Positions 1 through 9,837 of a stretch of DNA of 64,000 bases are shown piece by piece. The stretch covers positions 414,379-478,378 of the forward strand of contig NZ_SJZI01000002.1 in the NCBI RefSeq assembly GCF_004337505.1, read 5' to 3'. The notes below the pieces were generated by a model. The model was not told the origin of the DNA and ran no database searches. It saw only the letters and a list, made by a program, of their open reading frames with translations. Source of the DNA: Flaviaestuariibacter flavus. GTDB taxonomy: Bacteria > Bacteroidota > Bacteroidia > Chitinophagales > Chitinophagaceae. How positions within the stretch are numbered: the first letter of the stretch is position 1; each line of letters starts with the position of its first letter. Position numbers and translations under genes: made by a program.

Positions 1-1433
1 GTGGTGTCTACCGCATCTCCTGCGGGGAGCTGGTTGAAATAGAAGGCGCTGTTTTTCGTGCGTACATAGCTACCCTTCAGGCCCGCTTCGAGCTTGCCTT
101 CTTTACCGAGCGGCTGGCTGTAGTCGGTCTTTGCCGAATAGATGCTGATACGCACCGGGAGGTCGCCCCGCAGGCGCTCGCCCGATTGTTTTACCCAGCC
201 CGTGTTAAAAGCGTTGTTGACGAAGATCTGCTCCGAGCCGGTACGAAAGCCAATGGCGTCCAGGTCGGCCGTCAGCTCGCGGCCGGCAGAGTCGAACTGG
301 TGACGGAAATTCAGGTTCACCGAACCGTTTTTCCAGGTATTGAACAGGTCGCTTTCAGCCGACACAATGGAGTCGAGCTGTCCGTGCGCATTTTTCAGGA
401 AGGAGGTGCTGTGGCTGATGCCCCGCTCGGGGTTGGTACCGCCGTTGAGCACGAAGCCCAGCGTGGTGCGATTTGTAAGGAAATAGTCGGCACCGAGCTT
501 CAGCCCGTAGTAGTTGTTGTGATCGCGCTGCTGGGTAGTCGATTCGAAGATCGCGCCGGGTGCGCCGTTACTGGTATAGCGACGCTCTATATCGAGGTTC
601 TGGTAACGTTCAAAATGGCTATGGTTGATGCTGGTGAAGAGATTCACCTTGCCGTTGCGGTAATTCAGGTTAAAGCTGTTGTTGGAGTGGGTACGATGTC
701 CCTGCGTTGCGGAAAGCGACAGGTTGCCATTGAAGCCTTTCAGCTTGTTCTTTTTCGTTTTGATATTGATAATGCCCGAATTGCCCGAGGCGTCGTAGCG
801 CGCCGAGGGGTTGGTCATGATCTCGATCTGCTCGATGGCGGTGGCCGGCAGCGTGCGCAGGTAGCTGGCAAGCGCCGTCTCCGACAGGTAGGCCGGGCGC
901 CCGTCGATCATCACCTGCACCGCGGCGCGGCCCTTGAGGGATACGTTCCCATCTTTATCCACCGACACGCCGGGCGCTTTTTCCAGTACTTCAAGTGCGT
1001 TGGCACCCACGTTGGTGGGCGAAGCCTCTACATTGATCAGCGTGCGGTCTGCTTTCTGCTCAATGAGCGGCTTGCGGGCCGTTATGGTCACAGCCGCGAG
1101 GTCTTTGCTTACCGGCAGGATCCGGATTACCGGGAGCGTGTAGCTGCCGGCGCCCGCTACAGACAGGGGTGCCGAATATTCCTTGCCATGTCCCACCGCC
1201 GAAACCAAAACCAGGTAATTCCCCGCGGCTACGTTTTCAAAGGCAAAACGCCCTTCCTTACCGGCCACCGCGATCTTTACCACGGAAGAGTCCGATGCGC
1301 GGAGCAGGGAGATAGTGGCGGATTCGACCGTCTTCTGGCTACCGTCGGCAACCTGGCCCTGGATGGAGCCGGTGCTTTGCGCGGATGCTGAAAAAGCGGC
1401 AGAAAGCGCTATAATGGTAAATAAATGATTCAT
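1..1433 (-). CDS. TonB-type outer-membrane beta-barrel receptor, C-terminus outside window
   Basis: The minus strand is open from ATG at 1433 to the window edge (about 477 codons, no stop), so the C-terminal barrel is missing. Translation gives a signal peptide (MNHLFTIIALSAAFSASAQ), then a carboxypeptidase-regulatory-like domain (about residues 20-110: GSIQGQVADGSQKTVESATI, with FENVAAGNYLVLVSAVG), then a plug domain (about 120-230: VEVLEKAPGVSVDKDGNVSL-type region, IDGRPAYLS, IEIMTNPSARYDASG) and the first barrel strands rich in N, Y and F. This is the architecture of Bacteroidota outer-membrane beta-barrel family proteins, related to TonB-dependent receptors. Substrate unknown. No SusD partner lies on the visible side. 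The family assignment is secure; a transport role is inferred. Confidence 0.85.
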   Translation of the reverse strand, partial: MNHLFTIIALSAAFSASAQSTGSIQGQVADGSQKTVESATISLLRASDSSVVKIAVAGKEGRFAFENVAAGNYLVLVSAVGHGKEYSAPLSVAGAGSYTLPVIRILPVSKDLAAVTITARKPLIEQKADRTLINVEASPTNVGANALEVLEKAPGVSVDKDGNVSLKGRAAVQVMIDGRPAYLSETALASYLRTLPATAIEQIEIMTNPSARYDASGNSGIINIKTKKNKLKGFNGNLSLSATQGHRTHSNNSFNLNYRNGKVNLFTSINHSHFERYQNLDIERRYTSNGAPGAIFESTTQQRDHNNYYGLKLGADYFLTNRTTLGFVLNGGTNPERGISHSTSFLKNAHGQLDSIVSAESDLFNTWKNGSVNLNFRHQFDSAGRELTADLDAIGFRTGSEQIFVNNAFNTGWVKQSGERLRGDLPVRISIYSAKTDYSQPLGKEGKLEAGLKGSYVRTKNSAFYFNQLPAGDAVDT

Positions 1434-1447
1434 TACGTGTGATTTAA

Positions 1448-1481
1448 TACTAGCCTTCATCAATTACTAGCCCTTGTCAAT
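1448..1481. repeat. tandem 17-bp direct repeat in the receptor leader
   Basis: Two abutting 17-mers, TACTAGCCTTCATCAAT (1448-1464) and TACTAGCCCTTGTCAAT (1465-1481), match at 14 of 17 positions. They occupy the predicted 5' untranslated region of the receptor gene, between the -7 box (1489-1496) and the ATG (1433). They may be an operator or an RNA element, or a chance duplication. Confidence 0.5.
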
Positions 1482-1488
1482 TACATTA

Positions 1489-1496
1489 CAAATGTA
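1489..1496 (-). promoter_or_regulatory. -7 promoter box for the TonB-type receptor gene
   Basis: The minus strand reads TACATTTG, a full match to the Bacteroidota -7 consensus TAnnTTTG, 55 nt upstream of the ATG at 1433. No convincing TTTG -33 box is seen at the usual spacing. A tandem repeat lies between the box and the gene. Confidence 0.45.
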
Positions 1497-1733
1497 GGTA
1501 CCATGCAACGCATAGTACATAGTTTGATAAGGAACGGTGATTTTCAGGGATAACCGGCGCCTGGAAGTATGGGCATAGGACGCGCGGGAGACGAAGCCGT
1601 TACAGGAAATGGTTATTTCTGGATAAGCGGCAAGAAGCGGCAACAGCCGGAAGAGCGGCAACGGCCTTTGCTACCCGACCGAGAGGCCGTCAATGGGTTC
1701 CGCGCGCCGCGCCCGTTAAGCCTTACCGGGCCT

Positions 1734-1741
1734 TACATTTG
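1734..1741 (+). promoter_or_regulatory. -7 promoter box abutting threonine aldolase start
   Basis: TACATTTG matches TAnnTTTG and ends only 4 nt before the ATG at 1746, so transcription would begin at or next to the start codon (leaderless mRNA). No -33 TTTG is evident. Confidence 0.5.
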
Positions 1742-1745
1742 AAGC

Positions 1746-2771
1746 ATGATAGTTGATTTCCGATCCGATACGGTTACCAAGCCGACACCGGCGATGCTCG
1801 AGGCCATGATGAGCGCCCCCGTAGGCGACGACGTCTATGGCGAAGACCCCACGGTCAACCGCCTCGAAGCACTGGGTGCCGAGCGCTTTGGCATGGAGGC
1901 CGCGCTGTTTTGCCCCTCCGGCACCATGACCAACCAGATCGCCATTAAGGTGCACACGCAGCCCGGCGACGAAGTGGTGTGCGACCAGACGGCCCACGTT
2001 TACCAATACGAAGGCGGCGGCATCGCGTTCAACGCAGGTGCTTCCGTGCGCCTGCTCGCCGGCGACCGGGGCCGCGTGACGGCCGAACAGGTAGCGGCTG
2101 CCGTCAACCCCGACGACGTGCACAAGCCCCGCACGAGCCTCGTGTGCCTCGAAAACACGTCCAACCGCGGCGGCGGATCCTGCTACTCCATGGATGAAAT
2201 GAAAGCGATCCGCTCCGTGTGCGACGAACAGGGGCTCATCCTCCACCTCGACGGCGCACGCCTATATAATGCGATTGTGGCCAACAACGAAGACCCGAAA
2301 GACTACGGGCGCACCTTTCACACCGTTTCACTCTGCCTGAGCAAAGGTCTTGGCGCGCCGGTCGGTTCCCTCCTGCTGGGTCCCGCCGATTTCATCAAGC
2401 GCGCCCGGCGGGTACGTAAAGTATTTGGTGGCGGCATGCGCCAGGCGGGCTTTATCGCAGCGGGTGCCCTGTATGCACTGGAAAATCATGTGGAGCGGCT
2501 GAGCCAGGATCACGCCCATGCCCGGACCATCGCCGCCGCGCTTCAAAACAACCCGCTTGTTGAAAGCGTGCTGCCGGTGGAAACGAATATCATCATCTTT
2601 AATGTAGCCGCCGGTAAAACGGCAGCGCAGCTCGTTGCGCAATTAAAAGAATCCGGCATCCTGGCTTATGCCATTGCACCGCAGCAGGTACGCCTGGTGC
2701 TTCACCTCGACATCAGCCCCGAAATGGTTGACCACACCATCAGCACCTTCCGTAAGGTGGCCGCAAACTGA
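1746..2771 (+). CDS. ltaE: low-specificity L-threonine aldolase
   Basis: 341-residue fold-type I PLP enzyme predicted to cleave L-threonine (and allo-threonine) to glycine and acetaldehyde in the cytosol. The N-terminus [12 protein letters not shown] is diagnostic of the family. [14 protein letters not shown] carries the PLP-binding lysine at about residue 200, and [11 protein letters not shown] supplies the PLP-contacting aspartate. Length is normal. The ATG at 1746 is chosen because the family begins with I/L-D-x-RSDT and a -7 promoter box sits just before it. Pgi follows 40 nt downstream on the same strand, so co-transcription is possible. Confidence 0.93.
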   Translation: MIVDFRSDTVTKPTPAMLEAMMSAPVGDDVYGEDPTVNRLEALGAERFGMEAALFCPSGTMTNQIAIKVHTQPGDEVVCDQTAHVYQYEGGGIAFNAGASVRLLAGDRGRVTAEQVAAAVNPDDVHKPRTSLVCLENTSNRGGGSCYSMDEMKAIRSVCDEQGLILHLDGARLYNAIVANNEDPKDYGRTFHTVSLCLSKGLGAPVGSLLLGPADFIKRARRVRKVFGGGMRQAGFIAAGALYALENHVERLSQDHAHARTIAAALQNNPLVESVLPVETNIIIFNVAAGKTAAQLVAQLKESGILAYAIAPQQVRLVLHLDISPEMVDHTISTFRKVAAN

Positions 2772-2811
2772 ATCACCGTAAGTTTACCCTCCCAAAAACA
2801 GCAAGCAACCC

Positions 2812-4467
2812 ATGTTTCCCCGAATAAATCCGACAACGACGCCTGCCTGGCAGCAGTTGCAGCAACACTTCAGCGAGATGGAAGGCCGGCATATGCGTAC
2901 GCTCTTTGCCGAAGATCCCGACCGCTTCCGTAAATTTTCCTTTTGTCTTGACGACCTGATGATCGATTTTTCAAAGAACCGGATCACGGCACAAACAATC
3001 GACCTCCTCCTCGGGCTTGCCGACGACTGCCGGCTTCGCGCTGCGATCGATGCGCTGTTTGCGGGCGAGTTCATCAATGAAACAGAAGGCCGTTCCGTGC
3101 TTCACGTGGCGCTGCGGAATTTTTCCGGCAACCCGGTGTTCACGGCGGGCAAGGATGTCATGCCCGACGTGCGGCGCGTGCTGGCGCAGATGAAGCAGTT
3201 TTGCGAAAAGGTACATTCCGGCGCCTGGAAAGGCTACACGGGCAAGCCGATCCGGCACATTGTCAACATCGGCATCGGCGGCTCCGACCTTGGACCGCTG
3301 ATGGTGACGGAAGCACTTCGCCCCTATTGGAAGGAAGGCATCAGCGCACATTTTGTGTCAAACGTAGATGCAAGCCATATCGCGGAGGTGCTGAAGCGCG
3401 TTAACCCCGAGGAGACCCTTTTCCTGATCGCCTCCAAGACCTTTACGACACAGGAAACGATGACCAATGCGCAGACGGCCCGCGCCTGGTTCCTGGAAAG
3501 CGCGAAAGACGCGGCTTACGTAGCAAAGCATTTCGTGGCGCTGTCTACCAACGAAAAGGAAGTGACTGCCTTCGGCATCGACAAGGAAAATATGTTCGAG
3601 TTCTGGGATTGGGTCGGCGGCCGCTATTCGCTTTGGAGCGCCATCGGTCTCAGCATCGCGCTTACGATCGGATACGACAACTTCGAGGAACTGCTTCGCG
3701 GTGCGCATAGCACCGACGAGCACTTCCGGACAGCAGCCTTCGGTGAAAACATCCCGGTGCTGATGGCGCTTATCGGCATCTGGTACACCAATTTCTTCGG
3801 CGCGCAAACCGAGGCGATCCTCCCCTACGACCAATACCTGCACCGATTTGCGGCCTACTTCCAGCAAGGAAATATGGAAAGCAACGGCAAGAGCATCGAC
3901 CGCAACGGCGAGCCGGTGGAATATGCTACAGGTCCGATCGTTTGGGGAGAGCCCGGCACCAACGGCCAGCATGCCTTCTACCAGCTCATTCACCAGGGAA
4001 CCCTGCTTATCCCCTGCGATTTCATTGCGCCTGCCATTTCGCATAACCCATTGGGTGACCACCATGTAAAACTGCTGTCCAACTTCTTCGCGCAAACCGA
4101 AGCATTGATGAATGGAAAGACCGACGAGGAGGTGGAGCTGGAGCTGCAAAAGGCCGGCAAAACCGATGAAGAGATCGCGCGGCTGACGCCTTTTAAAACA
4201 TTCGAAGGAAACCGTCCCACCAATTCGATCCTGCTGAAGAAGATCACACCACGCTCCTTGGGCGCACTGGTAGCGCTTTACGAGCACAAGATCTTCACCC
4301 AGGGTGTCATCTGGAATATCTTCAGTTTCGACCAGTGGGGCGTAGAGCTCGGTAAGCAGCTGGCCAACCGCATCCTCCCCGAACTGCAGGACGATGCACC
4401 GGTAAGCAGCCACGACACGTCAACCAACGGGCTGATCAACGCGTGGAAGCAAATGCGCAAACTGTAG
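2812..4467 (+). CDS. pgi: glucose-6-phosphate isomerase
   Basis: 551 residues, the normal length for bacterial PGI, which interconverts glucose-6-phosphate and fructose-6-phosphate in glycolysis and gluconeogenesis. Visible signatures are [13 protein letters not shown] (sugar-phosphate binding), [30 protein letters not shown] (PGI signature), [15 protein letters not shown] and the C-terminal [13 protein letters not shown]-like segment (here [15 protein letters not shown]). No frame disruption. The stop codon directly abuts the stop codon of the convergent small gene on the other strand, so there is no room for an intervening terminator. Confidence 0.97.
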   Translation: MFPRINPTTTPAWQQLQQHFSEMEGRHMRTLFAEDPDRFRKFSFCLDDLMIDFSKNRITAQTIDLLLGLADDCRLRAAIDALFAGEFINETEGRSVLHVALRNFSGNPVFTAGKDVMPDVRRVLAQMKQFCEKVHSGAWKGYTGKPIRHIVNIGIGGSDLGPLMVTEALRPYWKEGISAHFVSNVDASHIAEVLKRVNPEETLFLIASKTFTTQETMTNAQTARAWFLESAKDAAYVAKHFVALSTNEKEVTAFGIDKENMFEFWDWVGGRYSLWSAIGLSIALTIGYDNFEELLRGAHSTDEHFRTAAFGENIPVLMALIGIWYTNFFGAQTEAILPYDQYLHRFAAYFQQGNMESNGKSIDRNGEPVEYATGPIVWGEPGTNGQHAFYQLIHQGTLLIPCDFIAPAISHNPLGDHHVKLLSNFFAQTEALMNGKTDEEVELELQKAGKTDEEIARLTPFKTFEGNRPTNSILLKKITPRSLGALVALYEHKIFTQGVIWNIFSFDQWGVELGKQLANRILPELQDDAPVSSHDTSTNGLINAWKQMRKL

Positions 4468-4965
4468 TTATACGGCCGGGGGCACCGCCAGCTCGGTGAC
4501 ACGCCGAATGACCTGCGTGCATTTTTTGCCCGAAAAATTCAACTGAAGAACTACCTGGTTAGCCCCTGCTTTTGCGGGGGCTTTCATTTTCTTCTTCACC
4601 GGCACCAACTCGACCCGCCAAAGGGCATCGGATGCACCGGCAGCTGTTGCTAATCGTACGGTCTCTCCTGATTGCTTTTCCTTTCCGATATCGGCGCTAC
4701 CCTCCCAGCGGGATACATGCGCCGAATACACCCGGCCATTGATCCAGGCAAAGCCGTCGCCGGCCTTCCGGGACGAAGATTCAAGGAAAACTGAATAGCT
4801 GGAATCAGGTCCGGAGCGCAGGGGCTGGCGGTTTTCGTCAACCGGAATAATACCGGGCATCCGCACTTCCAGGAATGCCTGCGCGTTGCGCGTTCCGCAC
4901 TGCGCATTCACCGCGGTGGTGGCCGAGAAAGCGATGGCGAGCAGGGCGTACAGTTGGATTTTCAT
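4468..4965 (-). CDS. small exported protein of unknown function
   Basis: About 165 residues with a clear signal peptide (MKIQLYALLAIAFSATTAVNA), so probably periplasmic or surface-exposed. I prefer the ATG at 4965; an in-frame ATG at 4980 would add MQTVF before the signal peptide. The mature part has two cysteines (near residue 23 and near the C-terminus, GKKCTQVI) and a basic stretch VKKKMKAPAKAG. I do not recognise a family. It lies downstream of the large T9SS protein gene on the same strand, 50 nt away, and converges on pgi with stop codons back to back. Confidence 0.6.
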   Translation of the reverse strand: MKIQLYALLAIAFSATTAVNAQCGTRNAQAFLEVRMPGIIPVDENRQPLRSGPDSSYSVFLESSSRKAGDGFAWINGRVYSAHVSRWEGSADIGKEKQSGETVRLATAAGASDALWRVELVPVKKKMKAPAKAGANQVVLQLNFSGKKCTQVIRRVTELAVPPAV

Positions 4966-5030
4966 AAACACCGTTTGCATAAATGATGATGCAGCCCCGG
5001 AAAGGGCTGCATCATGTTGGGTTAATTGTT

Positions 5031-8000
5031 TCAGGAACGTACGAAGCGGATCAGCGCCCTGCCCTTGCCGGTGTTTCCGCTCAGGGTATAGGTGCCGGCT
5101 GCGAGGCGACCGAAGTGCAGGCGCAGCTCATTGGTGCCGGGAGCCACCTGCTGCTGGAAGCGCTCTATGGCGCGGCCACCGGCATCGAGCACCGTCCAAT
5201 CGATTTTCATCGCGCGGCGGCTGCGCACCTGCAAGGTGGTTGCATCCTGCACCAGGCTCGGGATCAGCCTGGTTACCGAAAGGTCGGCATCGAGTGACGG
5301 AACGGCCACATTGCTGCCGGCTGCGTTAACGATGCCCGCGGCAAAGCCCGAGAAACCGCTGCTGAACGTGTACGTGAGCGTATAGTCGTTCCCGTACCGT
5401 CCATGAACCGGTTGTACCACCTCAACGGCGTTGGCGCCATCGGGTGTCGGATTCAGCGGGGAATAGTTACTGATGCGGCTCTTCACCTTTACGATTTTGA
5501 TGTTCGGCCAGGTATTACCGGTAGCCGCTTCCCAGCCCGCCTTCTCAGCTTCCGTATAATAAAGCGTTACCCGGTATTGCCCGGTGATATTGTTGATTGC
5601 CGGTGCAAAATGGAAGGTTTTCGCTGTAACAAAATTTCCTGTGTTTGTGCTGTTGAATGGCAGCGCGTTGTTGCCGGCACGGTCTACCGTCAGCGCCGTG
5701 CAACCATAGTCAAAGTCACCGAGGTTAACGAGGCTTGCCATCAGCTTTCCGCTTCCGCTAAAGAAGTTAACGGTTCCGTTGCCGATGCCCAGGGGCAGGG
5801 TGCGGGTGGCGTTCAGGGCCGTCTCAACCGGGTTGCCGGAAAGTTGCCCCTTGAAGGTGAGCACCGGGCGGATATTAGAGCCGTTGGCGCTTCCGTATTG
5901 CGCGGCGAGCGAACATCCGGTGCCGGTTGTGGTCCGGTTCCAAACGCCCATCAGCGTCGGCGTGGCTGTGGAAGTCACCTGGTCGTCACCGCCGGGACCC
6001 GTGGTGTTGTCATAACAGAACTCCACCAGCACGTTCGATATACCGTCCCAATTGAATGCATTGGTGAAATTAATGGGGCTGGTTCCCGCCACGGGTGTGT
6101 AGTTGCCGCTGAAGCAGGGCACGGCGCCGGCTTCGAAGGTGGCACTTGGGAACACCGACGTTGCGGTATTTTTCATGCTGACCGTAAAGCCCTGGTAAGC
6201 ACTGAAGGAGTTCACCGAGGTAACGTTGAAGGCAATGCCATTGATATTACCCGCCGTGAGTCCGGCAGCCTGCAGCTCGGATGCCAGGTAGAGATACTGG
6301 CTCTTCGACTTGCCATAGGAGCCGCGCAGGGGCTGCACATAACCACCGTAGCTGCCGACGCCTACCTGCGCTTCGCCCGTTCCCGGGAGCACAGGAGCCC
6401 GGTCATTATCATCGATCACCAGTTGCACTGTCCCGTAGGCCCCGGTAATCGCGTTGGTGCTCCCCGAAACCGCGCAGGTTATCCGGACCGTTTCCGGGCC
6501 TTCAACCTCGCCATCATCGTACACCCGCACGGTCAGGGTTTTGCCAGAGGTGCTGCCGGAAGCAAAGATGTGTTGCGTAGCAGGAGTAGTAAAGGTGCCG
6601 GTGGTGGAGATTTCATAATCCGATCCCAGCGTGGCGGTGCCGGCGGCCAGCACGCTGTACTGTACGGTTGCATTGCCCACCGGCGCCTCGGTAATGTTCA
6701 CCGGGATGGTGTAATCGGTATAGCCGCGGCATCCCGACGTCGCAGTGGAGGATTCTACTGCGGTTACGGACGGGGCGGAAAAACGCACCTCCGGCGTGGA
6801 GGGAATGCGGGCGGTAAACACCCCGCGGCCGTGGGTTGCCGCCATCAGGGTGTTGTCGCTGATGCGCAGCTTCAGCATGTCGGTGCGCACCAGCGGAAAA
6901 TTGACGTCGTTTGTCCAAACGGTCGACGCACCGTTGACGGCATCGGTATACCAGATACCCGCTTCGGTGGCGATATACAGCTTGTTGTTGTTTTGCGGAT
7001 CCACTATAGCCCAGCGCACCGGGATGTCGGGCAGGTTGCCATCGATCGCCGTCCACACAGTGCCGCCGTTACTGCTGTACCATACGTGCTTCAGACCATA
7101 GTTGGAGATCGTCGCCACAAGCACGGCATCGGTACTTCCGGTAGTAACACAGGTTATATTACCGCTGGCGATCTGGGTACCTGAGATATCGGTGGTGTTC
7201 GAATTTACGTTGGCCGCCGTGGCCGTTGATGCGCCCTCCATGCGCAGCACCTTGCCGTTGGAGCTGCCGACAAAAACACGGTCGCGGGTAAACGGTGATA
7301 CCTTGAACGCCGTGGCAAAGCCGGATGCACCTCCCGTGGTGCGGGTCATGCCAATCAGGTCCAGCGTCGTATTGGTGCCGCCATTGATATGGGGGTTGCG
7401 CCAGCGGTTGATCTGCCCGTTCACAATCGCTGTACGGTTACAGGCATACATCGTGTTGGTAACATCATCGTAGTCGAACGGATTGACGAAGGAGCCGTCA
7501 GAGGAGAGGTCGGTATCCACCCAGGTGTTACCGCCATCGGCCGACACGTGGTAACTGTTATAGACATAAGTACCGATCTGGATCTGCGGGTCCGACTGGC
7601 TGATATGAACAAAGCAGCCGTCACCGCCCAGCACTTCGGTTGACCAGCTCAAACCGGCGTTGGTAAGGCGATGGACTCCATTGTCCTGCGCGCCGGCGAG
7701 CATGTAGTTGGAACCGGCGTCCGGGTGGATGGCAGCAGAATAGAACTGCTTGATGGCCAGGTTCCGGTTTTTGTCGGTGAAGGTGCTGCCGCCATTGCTC
7801 GAATAGAAAACGCCGCCATCGGTGCCCATCAGCAGGCGGCTTTCGGTGCCTGCGCGCCACCACTGGATAAAGTGATGATCCGCGTGCACATATGGGGCCG
7901 AGGTCACCCAATAAGTAAGCCGGGTGGGCGTTGCCACGCCGCTCGACGTGAATTTATAGGCATCGAGGCCTCCAACGACAAACTCGGTGGCATTATTCGG

Positions 8001-9194
8001 GTTGATGGCAAGCGTAAGGCCGTACCATCCCTGGCCGTTGAGCACCGCGGTAGGGTAAGCTATCGTGTTTTGCTTGGTCCAGGTCAGGCCGCCGTTTATC
8101 GACTTATAGGTGCTGTCGAGATTGCCGTTGACTACGGTGACAGCATACAAAGTGTTGCCCTGCTCCGCCAGCTCGAGCCGGTAGGCCGATGCCGCAGAAT
8201 TACGGATGCCCGTGCTGTTGGTCCAGGTGCCGGACGTAACCGTGGCGGGATTATCGGTAAAAACGTGCTGCACGCGGCTTCCGCCGTACCCGAGGGAGGC
8301 ATGGAAGCGCCCCGAGGCGGTGATCTCGATGTCGGTGCAGGTGCCGTTGGTGGCCGTCAGCGGCGAAGGCGTGATATTCTGCCAGGTGGTGCCGCCATCG
8401 GTTGACCGATAGAGCCCGGACGCCGAAGCGCCGGCCAGCCCCGAGCTGCGGTTGCCCACATACACGTTGCCGGCAGCATCGCAGCGTACGCGGAACACCC
8501 GCTGGAAGCCCGTCGCTGAAGGCAGGCGGCTCCAGGTGCTTCCCCCGTTGGTCGATTTCCAGATGCCCGCACCATACACCGCATCGGCATTCGAGGTAGG
8601 CTCGCCGGTAGCGAAATACAGCGTCTGCGGTGCGGCCGGGTTTTGGGTAATCGATGATATGGCGAGGTTATCGAAGCGGTCGTCGATATGACTCCAGTTG
8701 GGAATTGCCGAAAGGAAATTGCTGCACTTCCAGAGGCCGCCGGCGGCTGCGCCAGCCCATACGGTATTGCCGGAGGGATCGTTGAGCGTATCGACAAAAA
8801 CCGCGATTACGCGGCCCGAAGCAATCTGGCCGGTGCCGCCGCGCGGGTTGCCGTCGGGGCCAACCACGTCGTAGGAAGGACCGCGCTCCTGCCAGGGAAG
8901 CGCGCCGGTGATGCGGGAAGCGATGCCGCTTCGCTGTTGGTGCAGTTCTTCGAGGGTCTCCACCAGGCGCTCGCCCGGCACGTACCCCAGCGCGGGGTCT
9001 TTGAGGCGCTCAAACTCAAATTCGGCACGCGCAGCCGCACCATCGTAGCCTTCGTGCTCTTCCTCTTCTTCCAGTTCTTTTTCTGTGTGGAAGGGGTCGT
9101 CGAGGTATGCGGGCTTTTGTTGTAACTGGAAAAACAGGGTAAGGAGCAAGCAGGCTCCGGCAAGGGGCAGGGCCCGGCGCAGTTGTTTTTTCAT
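5031..9194 (-). CDS. very large T9SS-exported BNR/Asp-box and Calx-beta protein
   Basis: 1387 residues. An N-terminal hydrophobic signal segment (about 8-23) is followed by an acidic stretch (KELEEEEEHEG), then about 700 residues of sortilin/VPS10-like beta-propeller sequence with repeated Asp-box motifs (STNGGSTWSRL, STDGGTTWQNI, SSNGGSTFTD, SSNGGTVWTAI). A Calx-beta-like domain follows (about 825-945, ending VIDDNDRAP), then a beta-rich region, and a C-terminal sorting domain of T9SS type A (last 85 or so residues: DWTVLDAGGRAIERF, GTYTLSGNTGKG). It is predicted to be secreted through the type IX system and cell-surface attached or released. Binding target unknown. Sequence is continuous with no frame break. 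Confidence 0.85.
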   Translation of the reverse strand: MKKQLRRALPLAGACLLLTLFFQLQQKPAYLDDPFHTEKELEEEEEHEGYDGAAARAEFEFERLKDPALGYVPGERLVETLEELHQQRSGIASRITGALPWQERGPSYDVVGPDGNPRGGTGQIASGRVIAVFVDTLNDPSGNTVWAGAAAGGLWKCSNFLSAIPNWSHIDDRFDNLAISSITQNPAAPQTLYFATGEPTSNADAVYGAGIWKSTNGGSTWSRLPSATGFQRVFRVRCDAAGNVYVGNRSSGLAGASASGLYRSTDGGTTWQNITPSPLTATNGTCTDIEITASGRFHASLGYGGSRVQHVFTDNPATVTSGTWTNSTGIRNSAASAYRLELAEQGNTLYAVTVVNGNLDSTYKSINGGLTWTKQNTIAYPTAVLNGQGWYGLTLAINPNNATEFVVGGLDAYKFTSSGVATPTRLTYWVTSAPYVHADHHFIQWWRAGTESRLLMGTDGGVFYSSNGGSTFTDKNRNLAIKQFYSAAIHPDAGSNYMLAGAQDNGVHRLTNAGLSWSTEVLGGDGCFVHISQSDPQIQIGTYVYNSYHVSADGGNTWVDTDLSSDGSFVNPFDYDDVTNTMYACNRTAIVNGQINRWRNPHINGGTNTTLDLIGMTRTTGGASGFATAFKVSPFTRDRVFVGSSNGKVLRMEGASTATAANVNSNTTDISGTQIASGNITCVTTGSTDAVLVATISNYGLKHVWYSSNGGTVWTAIDGNLPDIPVRWAIVDPQNNNKLYIATEAGIWYTDAVNGASTVWTNDVNFPLVRTDMLKLRISDNTLMAATHGRGVFTARIPSTPEVRFSAPSVTAVESSTATSGCRGYTDYTIPVNITEAPVGNATVQYSVLAAGTATLGSDYEISTTGTFTTPATQHIFASGSTSGKTLTVRVYDDGEVEGPETVRITCAVSGSTNAITGAYGTVQLVIDDNDRAPVLPGTGEAQVGVGSYGGYVQPLRGSYGKSKSQYLYLASELQAAGLTAGNINGIAFNVTSVNSFSAYQGFTVSMKNTATSVFPSATFEAGAVPCFSGNYTPVAGTSPINFTNAFNWDGISNVLVEFCYDNTTGPGGDDQVTSTATPTLMGVWNRTTTGTGCSLAAQYGSANGSNIRPVLTFKGQLSGNPVETALNATRTLPLGIGNGTVNFFSGSGKLMASLVNLGDFDYGCTALTVDRAGNNALPFNSTNTGNFVTAKTFHFAPAINNITGQYRVTLYYTEAEKAGWEAATGNTWPNIKIVKVKSRISNYSPLNPTPDGANAVEVVQPVHGRYGNDYTLTYTFSSGFSGFAAGIVNAAGSNVAVPSLDADLSVTRLIPSLVQDATTLQVRSRRAMKIDWTVLDAGGRAIERFQQQVAPGTNELRLHFGRLAAGTYTLSGNTGKGRALIRFVRS

Positions 9195-9272
9195 GTGCGT
9201 TAATGGCAGTCAGTTCGGTGTTGACTAAGCAGTTTAAAATTACATATTTCGGCGCTGGCCTTGCGGGTTACG

Positions 9273-9298
9273 CAAAAAAAATCCCTCCGGAGGAGGGA
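9273..9298 (-). terminator. intrinsic terminator after the DUF3276 gene
   Basis: On the minus strand TCCCTCC-TCC-GGAGGGA forms a 7-bp stem followed by eight Ts. It sits 22 nt past the stop codon of the DUF3276 gene and upstream of the large T9SS gene, separating the two units. Confidence 0.8.
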
Positions 9299-9320
9299 CT
9301 GAAGTTTAGCCAATACGGGT

Positions 9321-9755
9321 TTACCATTTATCCACTTCGTCGGCCGGTGTGGCGGCGGAGGGGATATTGCTGGCTTCCGGGGTGATCTCAATGGTGGCCG
9401 TAACCGTTGTTACATTGATTTCAGCGCCTGTTTCGAGCTCGTCGCCATCGTGGTCGTCGAGCAGATCGTCGTGGTTATAGGCGTCGAAGTCGAAGTCGGG
9501 CATCAGGTCGGTCTTCACATAATCCACTGCCTCATTGAGCGCTTTGATGAATTTGTTGAAATCCTCTTTGTACAGGAAAATCTTGTGGCGATCGTAGCCG
9601 TTGTCGTTAAAACGCTTCCGGCTTTCGGTAATGGTCAGGTAGTAATCGTTGCCACGTGTCGCGCGCACATCGAAGAAATAGGTACGGCGCTTCCCGGCAC
9701 GGATCCGCTTGCTGTAGATGCTTTCCATCTTCTTGTCGTTGTTTTCGTACGCCAC
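9321..9755 (-). CDS. DUF3276 / PUR-alpha-like nucleic-acid-binding protein
   Basis: About 144 residues. The core MESIYSKRIRAGKRRTYFFD, DYYLTITESRKRF and HKIFLYKEDFNKFIKALNEA is characteristic of the Bacteroidota DUF3276 (PUR) family, whose Whirly/PUR fold is associated with single-stranded nucleic-acid binding. The C-terminal 45 residues are acidic and low complexity. No ATG precedes the conserved core except at MESIYSK (9728). GTG codons at 9755 and 9761 allow a longer N-terminus; I chose 9755 (reading M-A-Y-E-N-N), which resembles the usual family start. Its cellular role is not established. Confidence 0.8.
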   Translation of the reverse strand: MAYENNDKKMESIYSKRIRAGKRRTYFFDVRATRGNDYYLTITESRKRFNDNGYDRHKIFLYKEDFNKFIKALNEAVDYVKTDLMPDFDFDAYNHDDLLDDHDGDELETGAEINVTTVTATIEITPEASNIPSAATPADEVDKW

Positions 9756-9837
9756 AGTCACAAATTTTACAGTTAGGTAAACGGTTTGGTTTTATACCCT
9801 TACAAATATAATCCTATTTTTTGTCCAGCCAAATTTG

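Larger units (their letters stand above)
1434..1745. other. intergenic region between divergent receptor and threonine aldolase genes
   Basis: About 310 bases without a credible gene. It holds the tandem 17-mer repeat (1448-1481), the receptor -7 box (1489-1496) and the threonine aldolase -7 box (1734-1741). Short open frames here have no family resemblance. Nothing else is recognised between about 1500 and 1730. Confidence 0.6.

Noticed and set aside
5403-7184. 593-codon plus-strand open frame inside the BNR/T9SS gene
   Set aside because: It is antisense to a protein with repeated recognisable motifs, lacks any domain, and arises from high third-position GC of the true gene.
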